Below, one piece after another: positions 9,560 through 21,900 of a stretch of 57,633 bases of DNA. The first letter of the stretch is position 1. Each line of letters starts with the position of its first letter. The stretch lies in the NCBI RefSeq assembly GCF_963678635.1, contig NW_026971482.1, forward strand, positions 1-57,633, written 5' to 3'. A model generated the notes under the pieces. It had not been told where the DNA came from. It made no database searches and worked only from the letters and a program-made list of their open reading frames with translations. Source of the DNA: Symsagittifera roscoffensis. Lineage: Eukaryota > Xenacoelomorpha > Acoela > Convolutidae. The translations under genes and the position numbers were made by a program.

Positions 9560-10070
9560 GACGTAATGTACATTAGAATTCTTGACCAGTTTTTGCACAC
9601 ATGTTAAAAAGACACTGAAACTTTTGCACACATGTACAATATTTTTTTTGCGGATTTTTAATAACCCTTGATCCTTTTAGTTAGCTTGCTGAAAGAATTG
9701 ACGTTTTGTAGAACAAATGAAACGTTTTGTACGTTTTGTAGAACAAATGAAACAGTTTTTACATCATGCTTGGAAGAAATGAAATTTTTTTGCTTTTTCT
9801 CAAGAAAAGTAAAAGAATTATTGCATTCTGCTGAAAAAGTAAAAACATATCTAGCACTTGTTGAGAAATTCCAACGTTTTGCAGGTTGATGAAAAATTTA
9901 TAACATTTTTTGCATTTTAAAATTGAAAAACTATTCGCATCCTGTTGAAAAAATAACACATACGGTTTTTGCATCTTGTAAAAGGACATAATTTATACTT
10001 TGCATAATTGTTGAAAGTTCAAATCAAAATTTGCACCTTCCAAAAACTTCTGAGTTTATCTTTGCTCACG
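9560..10070. repeat. Degenerate minisatellite (copy A)
   Basis: Loosely repeated words of the kind TTTTGCAT-CTTGT-GAAAAA recur every 40-60 bp (for example GTTTTTGCATCTTGTAAAAG, ATTGCATTCTGCTGAAAAAG). A similar block lies at 13210-13870. Short ORFs here differ in frame and have no conserved product. Confidence 0.5.
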
Positions 10071-10075
10071 TGTTG

Positions 10076-10904
10076 AAAATTACAAAAATTTATATGTTAA
10101 AAATGTTTGAGCTGAAGTAAGTGTAATTTTGACAATGATTTTTTAAACAAATTTTCAAATGTTAGTAGAAAAAATGACACGCTCACTATTTACAGAACCA
10201 TAAACATTAAGGAAACCTCCGAAAGTTTTCAACAAATCAGACTCATACTTTGACTTTTCAAAACTTCGAATCCTTTGCAAAAAAGCTGATAGAGAGTCTG
10301 GGTAGATAAAACCTGCTGGATAAAGCCCAGATGATGTCTTTCAAATTGTTTAAGCAACGTTTATATAATAATCTGATTAAATAAGAATTCAAGGTATATG
10401 GAAAGTTGTAGCAAAGTTCAACCAGAGAAAATGACGTCATTACACATTAACTTTCATAGAACAATAAAAATAATTCTACCAAAGCAACTGAGGTTGATAC
10501 AACTTAAATTCTATAAAATCTAAAACCTTCTTAATGTTAGAATCCAACCATCACATCCTAGAGTTTTATACCAAGACATAATATAATAACTAAGAGAGCC
10601 TTCTGGTTATTCTAAATACTAGCAATTTTCATTAAAAATCAACAAATCAGAATTCCAGAACAACATGTTTTTTTTTATCAAGGTGATGGGATTAATGAAA
10701 AATGTTGTCGCAAATAGATATTTCTTTTACTTTCTGTTTTTCAATCTATATTAAGATACAAAAAAATGTGTGCAAACACGAATCAGGGAAGCTCTTCTTT
10801 TTTTACAAGCTTCGGTTCAAAAAAAAATAATTATTCTTCAAAACCTCCTATTAACAAAAAACTCAAGCACAGATACGACAAATTGTTCTCTTTCAATCAA
10901 ATAT
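10076..10904. other. AT-rich stretch without recognisable gene
   Basis: Mostly low-complexity AT-rich DNA between the degenerate minisatellite and the decayed coding stretch at 10905. I see no splice-bounded exon or RNA gene. It recurs at about 27083-27911. Confidence 0.4.
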
Positions 10905-11428
10905 AATTCAAGCAATTTTCCTACTGTTCATTCCAAACCATTTCAACCATCAACACGAATAAAAGTCTTAGAAGAAACGAAACTCCGTCACAAAAATTAG
11001 CCAATCTTGATGGATCGAGTTACTACATCCAGGTTGAAATTGGTGCTGAATCTATCAAAATTATCAAATTTAAAAAAACCTTCCTGTCTAAGGAGCAATT
11101 TATCATATATCTTTCCAATTGGGCTGAACTCGAGAGTCAAAGAGTCAGAGAAGTTAAAAAAACAGCTAGTTTCATCTAAGACACTTCTAAATAAAACGGG
11201 TTTTCAATAGTTGCAATTGAAACAAGTATTAATGATGTTGTGGATCTGGGATACGAAAAAAATAGATTGCATGCAAGTAAATTATAATTGCAGAAAAGGT
11301 TGATTTTGGCATCTTCTGGAGCTCCAAAGAGGTGTTTTGGTCTCTTAAAAGTTTCCTTGCATGCTGGCCGAAAGCTTAAAACACTTCGTGATCAAAGGTA
11401 CACAACAAAAACATTTTTGATTCAACAG
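10905..11428 (+). pseudogene. Decayed gene remnant with one well-formed exon (copy A)
   Basis: A frame from about 10905 to the TAA at 11177 carries a natural-looking peptide including GSSYYIQVEIGAESIKIIKF and EQFIIYLSNWAELESQRV, without an ATG start. Downstream, 11294-11428 is a 45-codon exon-like segment bounded by TAATTGCAG and CAG/GTAAGT, reading LASSGAPKRCFGLLKVSLHA. The parts do not join into a full gene, and I recognise no family. Both parts recur in copy B. Confidence 0.35.
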
Positions 11429-11877
11429 GTAAGTTATCTCTGTTGAAAAGAAAACATCGTATACCACATGAAGAAGAAAACGACAATGAACTCTGATACT
11501 AATTGGAATTTTATTTGAGCTAGAAATTCTTTTGTCTTATATTCATTTGCTAAAATGTCTTGTTTATTTATGATGGATCTTTCCAGACATTTGAAATAAG
11601 TTTTGCTGAAAGTTTTTATATTTTTGAAATATTCAACAGTGCATACTTCTTAAATGAAAAAGTAGATTTTAAGTTGGTTAGTTAAATTATCACAAAGTTT
11701 ACATAATCAATATGCACAAAACCATGACTATCAATGAGACAGTGAAAAATCTCCAGCAACTCTGTTTCATTTTTTGAATTTTGAATTTTTTCGAATTCTG
11801 TCCAGAATCGTTAAACCGAGAGTTTGAGTGGAAGCAATTTTTTTATGGGAACTTAGATAATGTCTTTTTAATTTGTT

Positions 11878-12395
11878 CTAAATTATTCGTTTCTTTAAAA
11901 ATACTAGGCATCTTTTTGGCTCCTTTCCATCGAAAAATGTGTTGAACTGCTCGAAAAAGCTTATTGAATACCTCGCCCACTTTGAAACTTTGTTTGAAAA
12001 GATTTTGAGTTCGTACAAAATGTAATGACAGTCGTTTTTTGATACATGGTAACTATATTTATCTAATCTCTGCAGAAATTGACTAAGAGATGTTCCTATT
12101 AAAGCCAAATGGAACTTGCATTTCTACAAGGAACACAAAAAAAGCGAGTAGACATGCAATAATCTTGGGTTAGTATGTCTTTGTCGTTAAACACGTTGGA
12201 AACAGAATTGAATAAATAGTAATTTTTCGTTAAAATCTGACTATAGCCAGGGAGAGCTTGACACGTAGACGCTGCCATCTTGAAAAAAGGTTCATGCAGA
12301 GAAAGTTGTTTTGATATAGAAATAGCCCCAATTACATTGAAATTCGAAAAATAAAAAAAGAGTTGGAATATTTGCTTGGTGTTGAAAGTAGTCAT
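11878..12395 (-). pseudogene. Unrecognised minus-strand coding remnant (copy A)
   Basis: Two minus-strand frames, 12395-12099 (98 codons from ATG) and 12108-11878, overlap with a one-base shift at the short T run near 12106. Together they look like one peptide of about 170 residues, including NSVSNVFNDKDILTQDYC and LIGTSLSQFLQRLDKY. A diverged paralogue at 14095-14720 preserves LIGTSxSQFLQR, and in another frame RAVQ-x2-xRWK-xAKK. No family is recognised. It is probably a decayed gene duplicated long ago. Confidence 0.35.
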
Positions 12396-12673
12396 CGCTC
12401 TTAAGTAAAAACTTTTTAGTTTTCAAGCTAACTATTGTCAACAACCTCCCCTCTAAGCTCTGATTATTTTAAATTCAACTTAACTACCGTCAGTTACCTC
12501 CTCTCTCCGCACAAAATCATTATTGATTTTATACTTTGTATCTTTTACTCAACTTATTGCTAAAATTGAACTTCTTAGTGCAAAGTAGCAACAGTTTGAA
12601 CGCGGCAGAATTTTTGCCTAATCTAGATTAAATTCAAGTGCGAGAAACTGTTTAGGGAGTTTTTCTGGCACGA

Positions 12674-12982
12674 ATGGACATCCCAATCCAAGTCTGGCAT
12701 ATTGAGGACGTGATGCAAAGGGATTTCAACGAGCACCATATGATGCAAGTACCCATCTCAGAGAACCAACTTGGAACAATGCAAATGACGGAGGAAGTTT
12801 CTGAGCATTGGAGAATGATTCGTGACTCCAGATTCGTTTCTCTAGAATTGTGGCTCAACCAGTCGACGACTTCCTCTTTGCTTGGGAGGAGGAGATGGGT
12901 TCAGCCGAAAACCCCATCACAAAAGATGAAGATTGAGGGCATCTCGGAAACAATGACGACTCAAAACACCACTCCACAATAA
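12674..12982 (+). CDS. 102-codon ORF, hypothetical (copy A)
   Basis: ATG at 12674 reads MDIPIQVWHIEDVMQRDF and ends at TAA 12980. It is less AT-rich than its surroundings and unbroken in both copies (one residue differs, Thr99 versus Asn99). An overlapping frame (about 12826-12924) also looks protein-like and acidic (DDFLFAWEEEMGSAENP), so the true frame is uncertain and a frameshifted remnant is possible. No signal peptide, membrane segment or known motif. It could be a terminal exon or a small gene. Confidence 0.35.
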   Translation: MDIPIQVWHIEDVMQRDFNEHHMMQVPISENQLGTMQMTEEVSEHWRMIRDSRFVSLELWLNQSTTSSLLGRRRWVQPKTPSQKMKIEGISETMTTQNTTPQ

Positions 12983-13209
12983 CCACCATTGATGTGGGCT
13001 TGTCCAGCTCTGAGTTCTGTAGAATACCTCCAGAACTCTTCTGCTGCTCGACAACTTTTGATTAAAAATTTTTGTAAATTTTTTTTGTATAACAATAACT
13101 TCGTTCTATGTAATTAACTATTTTTTTTTCAATTTCATTTCAATTATGACAATAGATGAGAAATTTAGGGTAACCTTTGAAATAACAAATAGAATACAAC
13201 TTAATTTAG

Positions 13210-13870
13210 CGCTCCGAAATCGCACACATGTTGAAAATATTGATTTATTTTTGATATTAGATAAAAAACAATTGAAAATTTCTACACAAGTTATAAAAAC
13301 CTGATGGCTCGTTGCATCTTGTCAAAAAAAACTAGAAGAAAAAGAAACACTTTTCGCATTCTGTACGGAAAAAAGGAAACAATTTTCACATATTGTCAAA
13401 AAAAAATTTCAAATTTTTTGCATTGTTAATAAATAAATATCATAGTTTTTTGTTCGAATTTTACTTTCTTATAAAACTAAAATTGGCATGTTTGTTTGTC
13501 AAAAACAACAGAAAAACAATGTAATAAATATAGTGACAAGCGTTGAAAGTCACCAATACAGAATTTTTAGCATCAAAAAGTCAACAAAGTTCTTACCAAA
13601 AGTTTTGCGTTTTTCGCATTTTCATTTAAAAAAAGAAGTTGCGTATTTGCATTTTTTTGTAAGAAAAACGAGCCAAAAAAATGCAATTACCAATCAAATC
13701 ATAAAAAATTTCAGACAGTTATGAAAAATTTTTAATGAGTTTTTCATTTTGCAAAAAGTTTCTGAAAAAGCTTAAAAGCTTTGATTTCCTGTTAAAAATG
13801 TCATAACGATTATTGCATCGATTTTTTAATCCTTCTTTATACTTGTTCAAAAATCAACTCAATTTTTGCA
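13210..13870. repeat. Second degenerate minisatellite block (copy A)
   Basis: Same loose TTGCAT-TTGT-AAAAA words as at 9560-10070 (for example GTTGCATCTTGTCAAAAAAA near 13314). The distance of about 3.65 kb between the blocks fits the older internal repeat spacing. Confidence 0.45.
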
Positions 13871-14094
13871 TTTGCAACAACTTCTGAAGTGATTTTTGTG
13901 AAATAACTCAACTACTAGAAATTTAGCTCAGTTTTTGTTTCAAATCGAATTTTGTTTGGCTAATTAGGCAATTATTAAAATTTCTTTTTTATCTATATAT
14001 TTGATTTTCATCTCATTTGAACAGATTTTTCTCGTACCAATTTTTTCAGCGCAATCTAATAAAATAATAAAATACATTTGATGACAGTTGATTG

Positions 14095-14720
14095 TTTGAT
14101 CACAAAGTTTTTATAATCGCTATGCACAGAACCATGAGTATCAGTGAAACAATCTTTTATGTCCACTAAATCAAATTCTTATTCTAAGTTTTGATTTTTT
14201 CGAATTTTATCCAGAAACGCCGAACCAATAGTATGTGTGGAAGCAAGTTTTTGGTTAGAACTTAGTCAGATACTTTTTTTTGCATGAGAAGCTTCTTTGC
14301 AAAATTAGGCACCTTTTTGGCTATCTTCCATCGTAAGGAATTTTGAACTGCTCGACTTAGCTGATTTAACAGTTCCCGCATGATGTAACATTACTTGAGT
14401 GAATCTGTTCAACAAAGTGTGAAGACAGACAATTTCTTGATATTTGTGATCATCTTTCTCTGCAGAAATTGGCTAAAAGATGTTCCTATTAAAACCAATC
14501 CATTTTTACCATTCTCCAAAGCATATAAAGAGTTTTGAGTAGACACAGGTTAAAGTTGTCTTCGATGTATTTTCGTAAAACTCGTTAAAAACAGAAATGA
14601 ATAAGGATTTTTTTATAATCTGAAACAAAGCTGGGGAGAGCTTGACACAGAACAGCGGTCATCTGGAAAAATGGTTTAGCAGAAAACTGTGGTTTTAAAT
14701 CACTGTGGATTTAAATAAAA
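14095..14720. repeat. Diverged copy of 11690-12300
   Basis: Shared words in the same order include CACAAAGTTT, GCAGAAATTGGCTAAAAGATGT/GCAGAAATTGACTAAGAGATGT (quoted only as a short landmark near 14464 and 12072) and GGGAGAGCTTGACAC. It is an old duplication about 2.4 kb away on the same strand, with open frames lost. Confidence 0.6.
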
Positions 14721-14944
14721 GAAATAACGCCTGCGCTTTTTCGATATATGGGAGCTCCATATAAAACATTTTTTTTCTTGCACTCTTTCTATTTTTAGAA
14801 ATCATGATGGCTCATACTGTTTACTTCCAATTTTTTAAAATCTCAAAACCGTTTTTCTCTTTTCTCCACATCTGATCAGTTAGCTCTCTTATTTAAAATT
14901 TTACACCAGAAAAGACGCTGAACCCAGTTGCTTTATATTTTCAA

Positions 14945-15295
14945 AAAAGCAAAAAAGCAAAAAAAATTGTGAAATTTGCTTTGTCCCAAAAACCCTACAA
15001 GAGGAAGTTACACCTTAATCCCTGCTTCCAACTATTCACGAAAAAAGAGTTGAGACAACTCGAAAAGCGACAACAAATCTATCATGGCGAAAAAGAATGA
15101 GAAGCAATCTCGGCAGTTACAAATACTGTTATTGACAATGCAGAACAAATTGGATCGTACCTGTTTTTGAAGTCAAAACTGGCAAAGAATCAATTGGATC
15201 AATTGCTTGACATATGTAATTTAGTTTATAAAAAGCAGCAGACGAACTGTGACATCAGAGAAATTTGTGTGTCAAAATCAAGAAGTTTGGTTTGA
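14945..15295 (+). pseudogene. Coding-like stretch with one in-frame TGA (copy A)
   Basis: One frame reads through VKFALSQKPYKRKL, CFQLFTKKELRQLEKRQQIY, TGA (15098-15100), then EAISAVTNTVIDNAEQIGSY and ends at TGA 15293. About 115 codons of lysine-rich, helix-prone sequence broken once, with no ATG start. The TGA is at the same place in copy B, so it predates the duplication. No family recognised. Confidence 0.3.
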
Positions 15296-15309
15296 GCAGG
15301 CATCCCTGA

Positions 15310-18300
15310 GTTCAGATTCGACTCTTAGCCGCAAAGGAGACTGAAGTCACGAATCAAGTTGCCTATGTCAACTACACTTTGATTGAATTGAAATTGACTT
15401 AAAACAAAACACGTATATCAGTTGACTTTTTAGAATTTGTCAAAAAAAATTACTTAAAATTGTTCAGCTGCAGTTTTTATCTAAACAAGTATGTAATTTT
15501 AGTTGAAAACCTTATCAAATATTTTCGATTTTCTGTATTTCATTAGTTGTTTTCAAAAGTTTTTCTATGAAATTAGATTTTGTTTTGTTTTTTCAACTTC
15601 CTAAGAACTAGTCACATGTTAAGTAGGGAAAAAATAAAATTATTTCTACAATAAAACAAGTGACAAGGTACAACCCACAAAAACGCTTTTTAAAACAGTA
15701 ATTTTATTTGCCGTTATTTGTCTTTTCTTCAAAAAATGTAATTTAGCACGGAAAACATCTTCGTCTAAAATTTTCTCATTTTTTGAAAAAGTTCTACATC
15801 ACATTTTAATATTAAATTTCTTCAAAAAAGATAAGAATGATAGAGTGAGGACTCATCAGTGTTTTTCTGTGATTTCACTATTTTTTGGTTGTACAGAAGC
15901 ATCACTACTCCTACAAGAACTTATAGATTGTACTTGATAAAAAGTGTATTGCCAAATTTATGAGCAAGGTTCTCAATTACAAGAATGGACTTTTATTAAG
16001 CGCTCGAAAATTTAACAAAAAACTATTCATTAGAAAGCCTATATAATATGAGATTGAATTATATTTTGAGTGAAACGATTTGATTGATTGATTTTGAACT
16101 TCTCTGCCAATAGGTCTTCTTATAATCTGGAACGCTTTAATAAAAATTGTATCTGTGAACACTTTTTTTGTTGAAGTATATCAAAAACGATAAAAGTTTT
16201 CAAAAACAAGTAATGCACAATTCTGATTAGTTGATAAACAGCTCAATCATGTTTTCATTTCAAATAAAGCCTGATTTTATGTGATTGATAATTGAAAGAA
16301 TAAAAAACTCCTTAATATATGAGGCTCACAACTGACTGGTCAATTTTAAAAGCGTTGAAAGTTCAATGATAGGAAAATATTGATTCGGATTGGTTCTTAT
16401 CGAAAGTTTGAAAAAGCTGTATGATAAATAAGTACTGCTCGATTCTGATGGTTTTATATCAAAACTTTTTTAAAAAATTATAATAAATACAGCTCTGTTT
16501 TGATTGAATGATATTTATTTCATCTCAGACAAACAGGATCAAATCCGTTTAGATTTTCCTTCGCGTTATAAAACCATTGGTCAAGAGATTTGCTTAACTG
16601 TTTTTATTCACTTTTGTTCAATTTTTGTTACTAGATTAATTCAAGACTAGCTTTTTTTAGAGTAGCCGAAAACTAGCAATAATCTCATAGTAAAACTTTT
16701 GTGCCCTCTTAAATCCCCCATTTCTTAGATAATCTTAAGTTTTTTTTTAATTTTAACTATTTCGTTTTCATTGGGATATCGTCACTGAATCGAAGCTAAA
16801 GAGATGCATGTGTGGGTGTGGTAGATCTTACACCGCTAAAAGCATCATAATATCCTAAAACTTGGGGAAATCTAAAAATTCCAAAGTGTAACTTTCATCA
16901 TACAGCAGTGAGTATTGAATATTCATATCGAAAAGAATCATTTTTTCTGTCAAAATAAGGATATGCAAGGTTATGAAGAGAACGCTCAGCAAACCCCTAA
17001 GACACTACACGAGAATGTTAATTTGAAAAAACGTAATAATAAATTTGAAGAAATTAACATAAGTTACGGTTTTTACAGAAAAATTGTAGCCAAAAAATTT
17101 CTTGTAGTTGATTGCAATTTGTTAATATTGAAGAATGTAATTTAAAACAAAGAAAAAAATATTTTCATCGTTCACCTTTGTTTTAGTCAAAGGTGCTGAT
17201 TGCTGGTAAAAACAATTCGAGCACTAACTGGGTTCACACTATTGTAAAATTTTCAAGGGAAATCAATCCAAAAATTTTCAATCTACAGTGATAACTGCAA
17301 TTGTAAGCTTAGGGGAAATCGCTTTTAAAACAGCAGTGGAATAAAAAATTATGATCTAATAAGTGGACGCGTATTGAAAAAAAACAGAAAAAGTAGTGGA
17401 TAATTAGGAATCACCGACAAAATGAAGCGTTTTGCTTAGCTAACAAATGGTAAACTTCCATGTTTAGTGCCTTTGGGGCAGCGCGGTTCATGGGGCAGCG
17501 CGTTTTCAAGATCTTGAACTTTGATCTTGAACGTTTCCAGATGAAAACATACATTATTCTAATCCAGAAATTTACCTCAAATTGAAAAACAAAGGTTAAA
17601 ACACACCTTTATCTGGTTCAGATCTTTGATTTCTAAGGTTTTTAGCAATTGGAGTTTTTCGTGGAAGATTTGCTTTGGGTTTAGTGAACGATCGGTGAAA
17701 TGATAGATCAACTGAAACTCACTTTTCAAGTGAAGTTTTGTTGAAAATGGACTCACTCTGATGATGATGGATCAAGCAAAACTCAGAAAGACCTAACATA
17801 AAGTTTTCTGAAAAAAAATCATAAAACATAATTCTTTAGGATTTTCGAGATCATTTTGCTTCAACTTAAACTTTGGAACTTTTGGTGCAAGATTTGCTTT
17901 GGGTTAGTGAACAATCGTTGGAATGATAAATCAATTGAAAATCATTTTTCAAGTGAAGTTTTGTTCAAAGTGGACTCAATCTGATGACGATAGATCAAGA
18001 AAAACTCAGAAAGACCTAACATGAAGTTTTCTGAAAAAAATCATAAAATTTATTTCTTTAGAAATTTTGAGAACATTTTCAAAAAAAATTCAAATAAAAA
18101 CTTCGAGTTTTGGTAGTTATGTGTAATTTATTATAAATTTTGCTATCATTTAATGAATTGAACATATTTACAGGAAAATTTCGATGTTTCAAGGACAATT
18201 ATTTGAAGTAGCAAATTGTGACACAAAAAACTCAGTTGGTTGATTCACTGTTACATATTTTATCCATATCTTTTTCTGAAACTAAGCTAATTAATTTATA

Positions 18301-18990
18301 TGGAAGATAATAGAAGAAGCATAAACTAAGCTTCATTTTTATTTTGGTCAGATATTAGGATAGAACTGAATAATTAAGCTTTATTGATTTTATTTTGTTT
18401 GAAACATAAAATTGTTCAATTGAAACAGTTTGTAAATGAATTTTGTTTTTTGATTTAATTTTTTTTCAAAAGTTTTGTTTCCGAAACTTTTGCATAGATC
18501 AGAGTTTGAGAAATGAGTTTGCTTGCAAATAAAAACTATTCTATGATATAACAATTTACTTTCGCATACTGTAAATTGAAACTTTTTTTTATTGTGGTTT
18601 TTCAAAATTAAAATGCATTTGCAAACGAAATGTCAACAATTTTCCAAAATTTTCCGAAACTTAACATCAGAAACTTTCACTAACACAACTTTTTAAGAAA
18701 AGATAGCCCTTACAAATCTCAATCATAGGAGTTACATTGGAAAAGCATGTATCGGAATATTCTAGCGCCAAAAAAAATATGGGCTCTAAATCTTTTTTTA
18801 AGATTTACCATCTTATCATCTAAAATCTTGTTTAATACATTGGGAGAACTATCTTGATATTCTGAAATTACCTGTTCCCGTTTTTAATACAATGAATTCT
18901 TATTACTAACAAAAAGGCAAATCTATTCACTATCCTAAAAATAGGAGTCAACACACATCACCTGCACTCTCCCCTCCCCCAGTTCTTCTG
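15310..18990. repeat. Old diverged repeat unit 1 (about 3.7 kb, copy A)
   Basis: Its landmarks recur in order 3.4-3.9 kb downstream in 18990-23030: CTCTTAGCCGCAAAGGAGAC / CTCTTCAAAGCAAAAGAGAA (15327/19012), the TGATTGATATCAAAAC-type block (16380/20160), GGTGTGGTAGATCTTACA / AATGTGGTAGATGTTACA (16816/20520) and GAAACTTTTGCATAGATCAG / GCAGCTTTTACATAAATCAG (18484/22954). No gene seen; AT-rich throughout. Confidence 0.55.
17651..18105. repeat. About 225-bp tandem repeat, two copies
   Basis: GAAGATTTGCTTTGGGTTTA (17663) and CAAGATTTGCTTTGGGTTAG (17886) start parallel units sharing TTTTCAAGTGAAGTTTTGTT and ACTCAGAAAGACCTAACAT. A diverged third relative is near 21040-21290. Confidence 0.7.
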
Positions 18991-21900
18991 ACTCTTATAC
19001 TGCTGATTCTACTCTTCAAAGCAAAAGAGAATGAAGTCTTGAAGCAAGTTGACTATGTCAAATTTACTTTGAATGGTGTCTTAGGTCTGTCCCAAGTTTT
19101 TAGAGGCTTTATGTTTGTTGATATTTGCAAAGCTCACTAAATGCTACGCTTTTTGATGCTGTTCATGTTTAGTTTATTGAAATGTATTCAGTTCAAAGTT
19201 ATTTATTCTAACTAGAGTTTACATTTAGAGCTAGAGACTTAGATATTTGAGAAAAACAAAAAAGATAAACAAAATTGATTTAATACAGGAAAAGAATATC
19301 ATTTGATTTTCCAGTGTTTGCTTAACAATATACTGAAAACAATTTTTAACAGCTCGTTTTCATCTAAAATTAGGTAAATTTTGTCTCAGTTCCGACAACA
19401 TTAATTTTTAGAAAGTTTTTTTATTGTTAAAAGCCTTTTCAATTTTGTCTGAAAATTTTTCCATTATTTGAGATATTAATTGATTACATGAACTCCCCAA
19501 GAGCCATAAACTCCCTAAGTCAGATATTAACTAGGGCAAAATAGTCTTTTTTATTGTAATTTTGAAAGAAGAATAGTTGAAAAATTATAAACGTTCAAAA
19601 TACTTTCTCGAAACAGATTTTTTTTCAACAATTCTAGTATTCATAAAAAGTTTTAAATTGTGTTTTATCTAGAAACTTTTTTCTTTTAAAAAATATTCGA
19701 GGACGTATATTGTGATTTTATTAGTTGTTGGTTAAATCGCAACACCAGTAGTTTGTTGAAAATGGAGATGACACAAGATAAAAGGAGTGTTGCTAGACTT
19801 GTAAACAATATTTTTTTATATATAAAAATGGAATCAGATTGTTTGATGCATAAATAAAAAACAAACTAATTGAAAATCTTTTTAAAAAAATGAATAGAAG
19901 GAAAATCAGAACTGTTTGAGTAATCAATGGTTTTTGAGGGGTTTTAAAATTCTAACATATAGGCTCTCTAAAATTCTGGATAAAGTTTCAAAGAATAGTA
20001 TTTATGAATACTCCAATCTGTTGTTAAAATCAAAAACGATTAAAGTTTCAAAGAAGTAATGCTCAATTATAATATGTTTATATCACAATTGGTTAAAATT
20101 TTATTTTAAAAAATCAAAATTTTGGTTGATTTATGTTGAAATGAATCAAATCTTCCATTTTTGATACGGTTCGGATCTATTTTTGATATCAAAGTTTTTG
20201 AAAATTCGATAGTTACTAATGATCCATTCTGATTGATTGATATCAAAACTTTTGAAAATCCCATGGTAACTACAGCTCCATTCTGATTGGTTGATTTTTA
20301 TTTCACCTCCACTGAAAATGATGAATCCAGAATCGTTCACTTTAAGAAAAACTGGTCAAGGATTTTGCATAACCTTTTTTTAGATACAATTTCAATTTTT
20401 CATTTTATAGGTTTTTTAAAATAAGGTTTATATCTTTATAAAAATTTTAGGTTTTTTAAACCTCCCATTTGTTAAACCTCCCATTTGTTTTTTTACTTAC
20501 TAAGATGTTGTCACTTTTTGAATGTGGTAGATGTTACATGTCAGAAATCATCAAAACATGTGAAGTTTTGAAGTCTATAAAAATCCATTTTCAAAAAAAT
20601 AGCAGTGAGGAACTGAAATTTCATTTCAAGAAGAAGCGCTCGGCTTTTCCAAATAATGCTATAGGAAGTGATGGAAAGCAAGTTCAGCAGTCTACGAGCA
20701 CATCCCACGAAAAGATAAAAGACTAGTAAAATATGGAAAAATTACTAGAATTTATGGTTTTTGCTGACAATTTTTAGCCGAAAAACACCCAGAAAAAAAA
20801 TTCTCTAAAAGATACAAATAGTTTTTATATGGCAGTAATTTTTTTATTATACTTTTGTTCAAAAAGTCCGGATGATGATTGAACCAATTCCAGCAAATTC
20901 CAGCATTTTTCTTAGACAATGAACACTTCCAGAAAATAAATTTCATAACAATGAACTAGAAAAGCACTTCAAATTTTGATGTTAAGGTTTAAAACAAGAA
21001 CGTAAACTTATCTCTTTCAGAATTTTTTTTCTGATGGTTGTTAACAAAGGGGATTTGGGTTCAAATTTTGCTTCAAATTAGTAGGTATTCCATGAATTGA
21101 TAGATTTACATCTAAAAAGCTCCATATTCGAGTTAGTTTTTGTTTAAAATGAGTTCAATGGGAAGATGGAACATCACACAGAAACCAAAAGAGACCCAAA
21201 CTGCAGTTTTTGGACAAAATCAGGTTATAATTCAACTTAGCTTTTCAGGACAATTGATCTGATTTTGTTTCAATTTAAGTCATAAATCATATCTTAAGAG
21301 GCAATCCAAAAAAAATCATTCAAGTATTGGCGATTATGTAAACGTAATCGGAAGTTTTTTTATCATGTGATGAGTAATATCAAGTCAACAAGGCTCCATA
21401 AAAATATTTGGTGAATTGATACATTTTTCCACAAAATGTTTTAAGTTTTTTGTTGAAGTCAAGCAAAAATGATTCTTATGAAAAGGTAGTAGATGAAGCA
21501 AACACCTAAAATCTGCTTTCAAGATCTATCTTAAGTATATTTTGTTTGAAGAGATAATGTTAATTTGTAGTGGGAAATTCCTTAAAGAAAGTAATAAGGG
21601 TTTTGCTGCATTTTTATAAACGAAGTGACACTTTTAGTAGAATCAGAGGTATAGATGTTTAATTGACGTGACAATTAACCATAAGATAAATCAAATAGAC
21701 ACGCTGTGAAGTTCGTATTTCTCTTCTGCTTAGCTTCAGTTTTGTTTCATTGTAAAAACTAGTTTTTACTTGAATAATTTCGATTTATTTTTACAAAAAA
21801 TGTGAATTTCCTAAAAAGAACAATCCAAAAGAAAAAAAAGACAAAAAATATAAGCAATAAAAAATTTTTATCATGTTTTGTGTTTAAAAAATTTTTGGTA

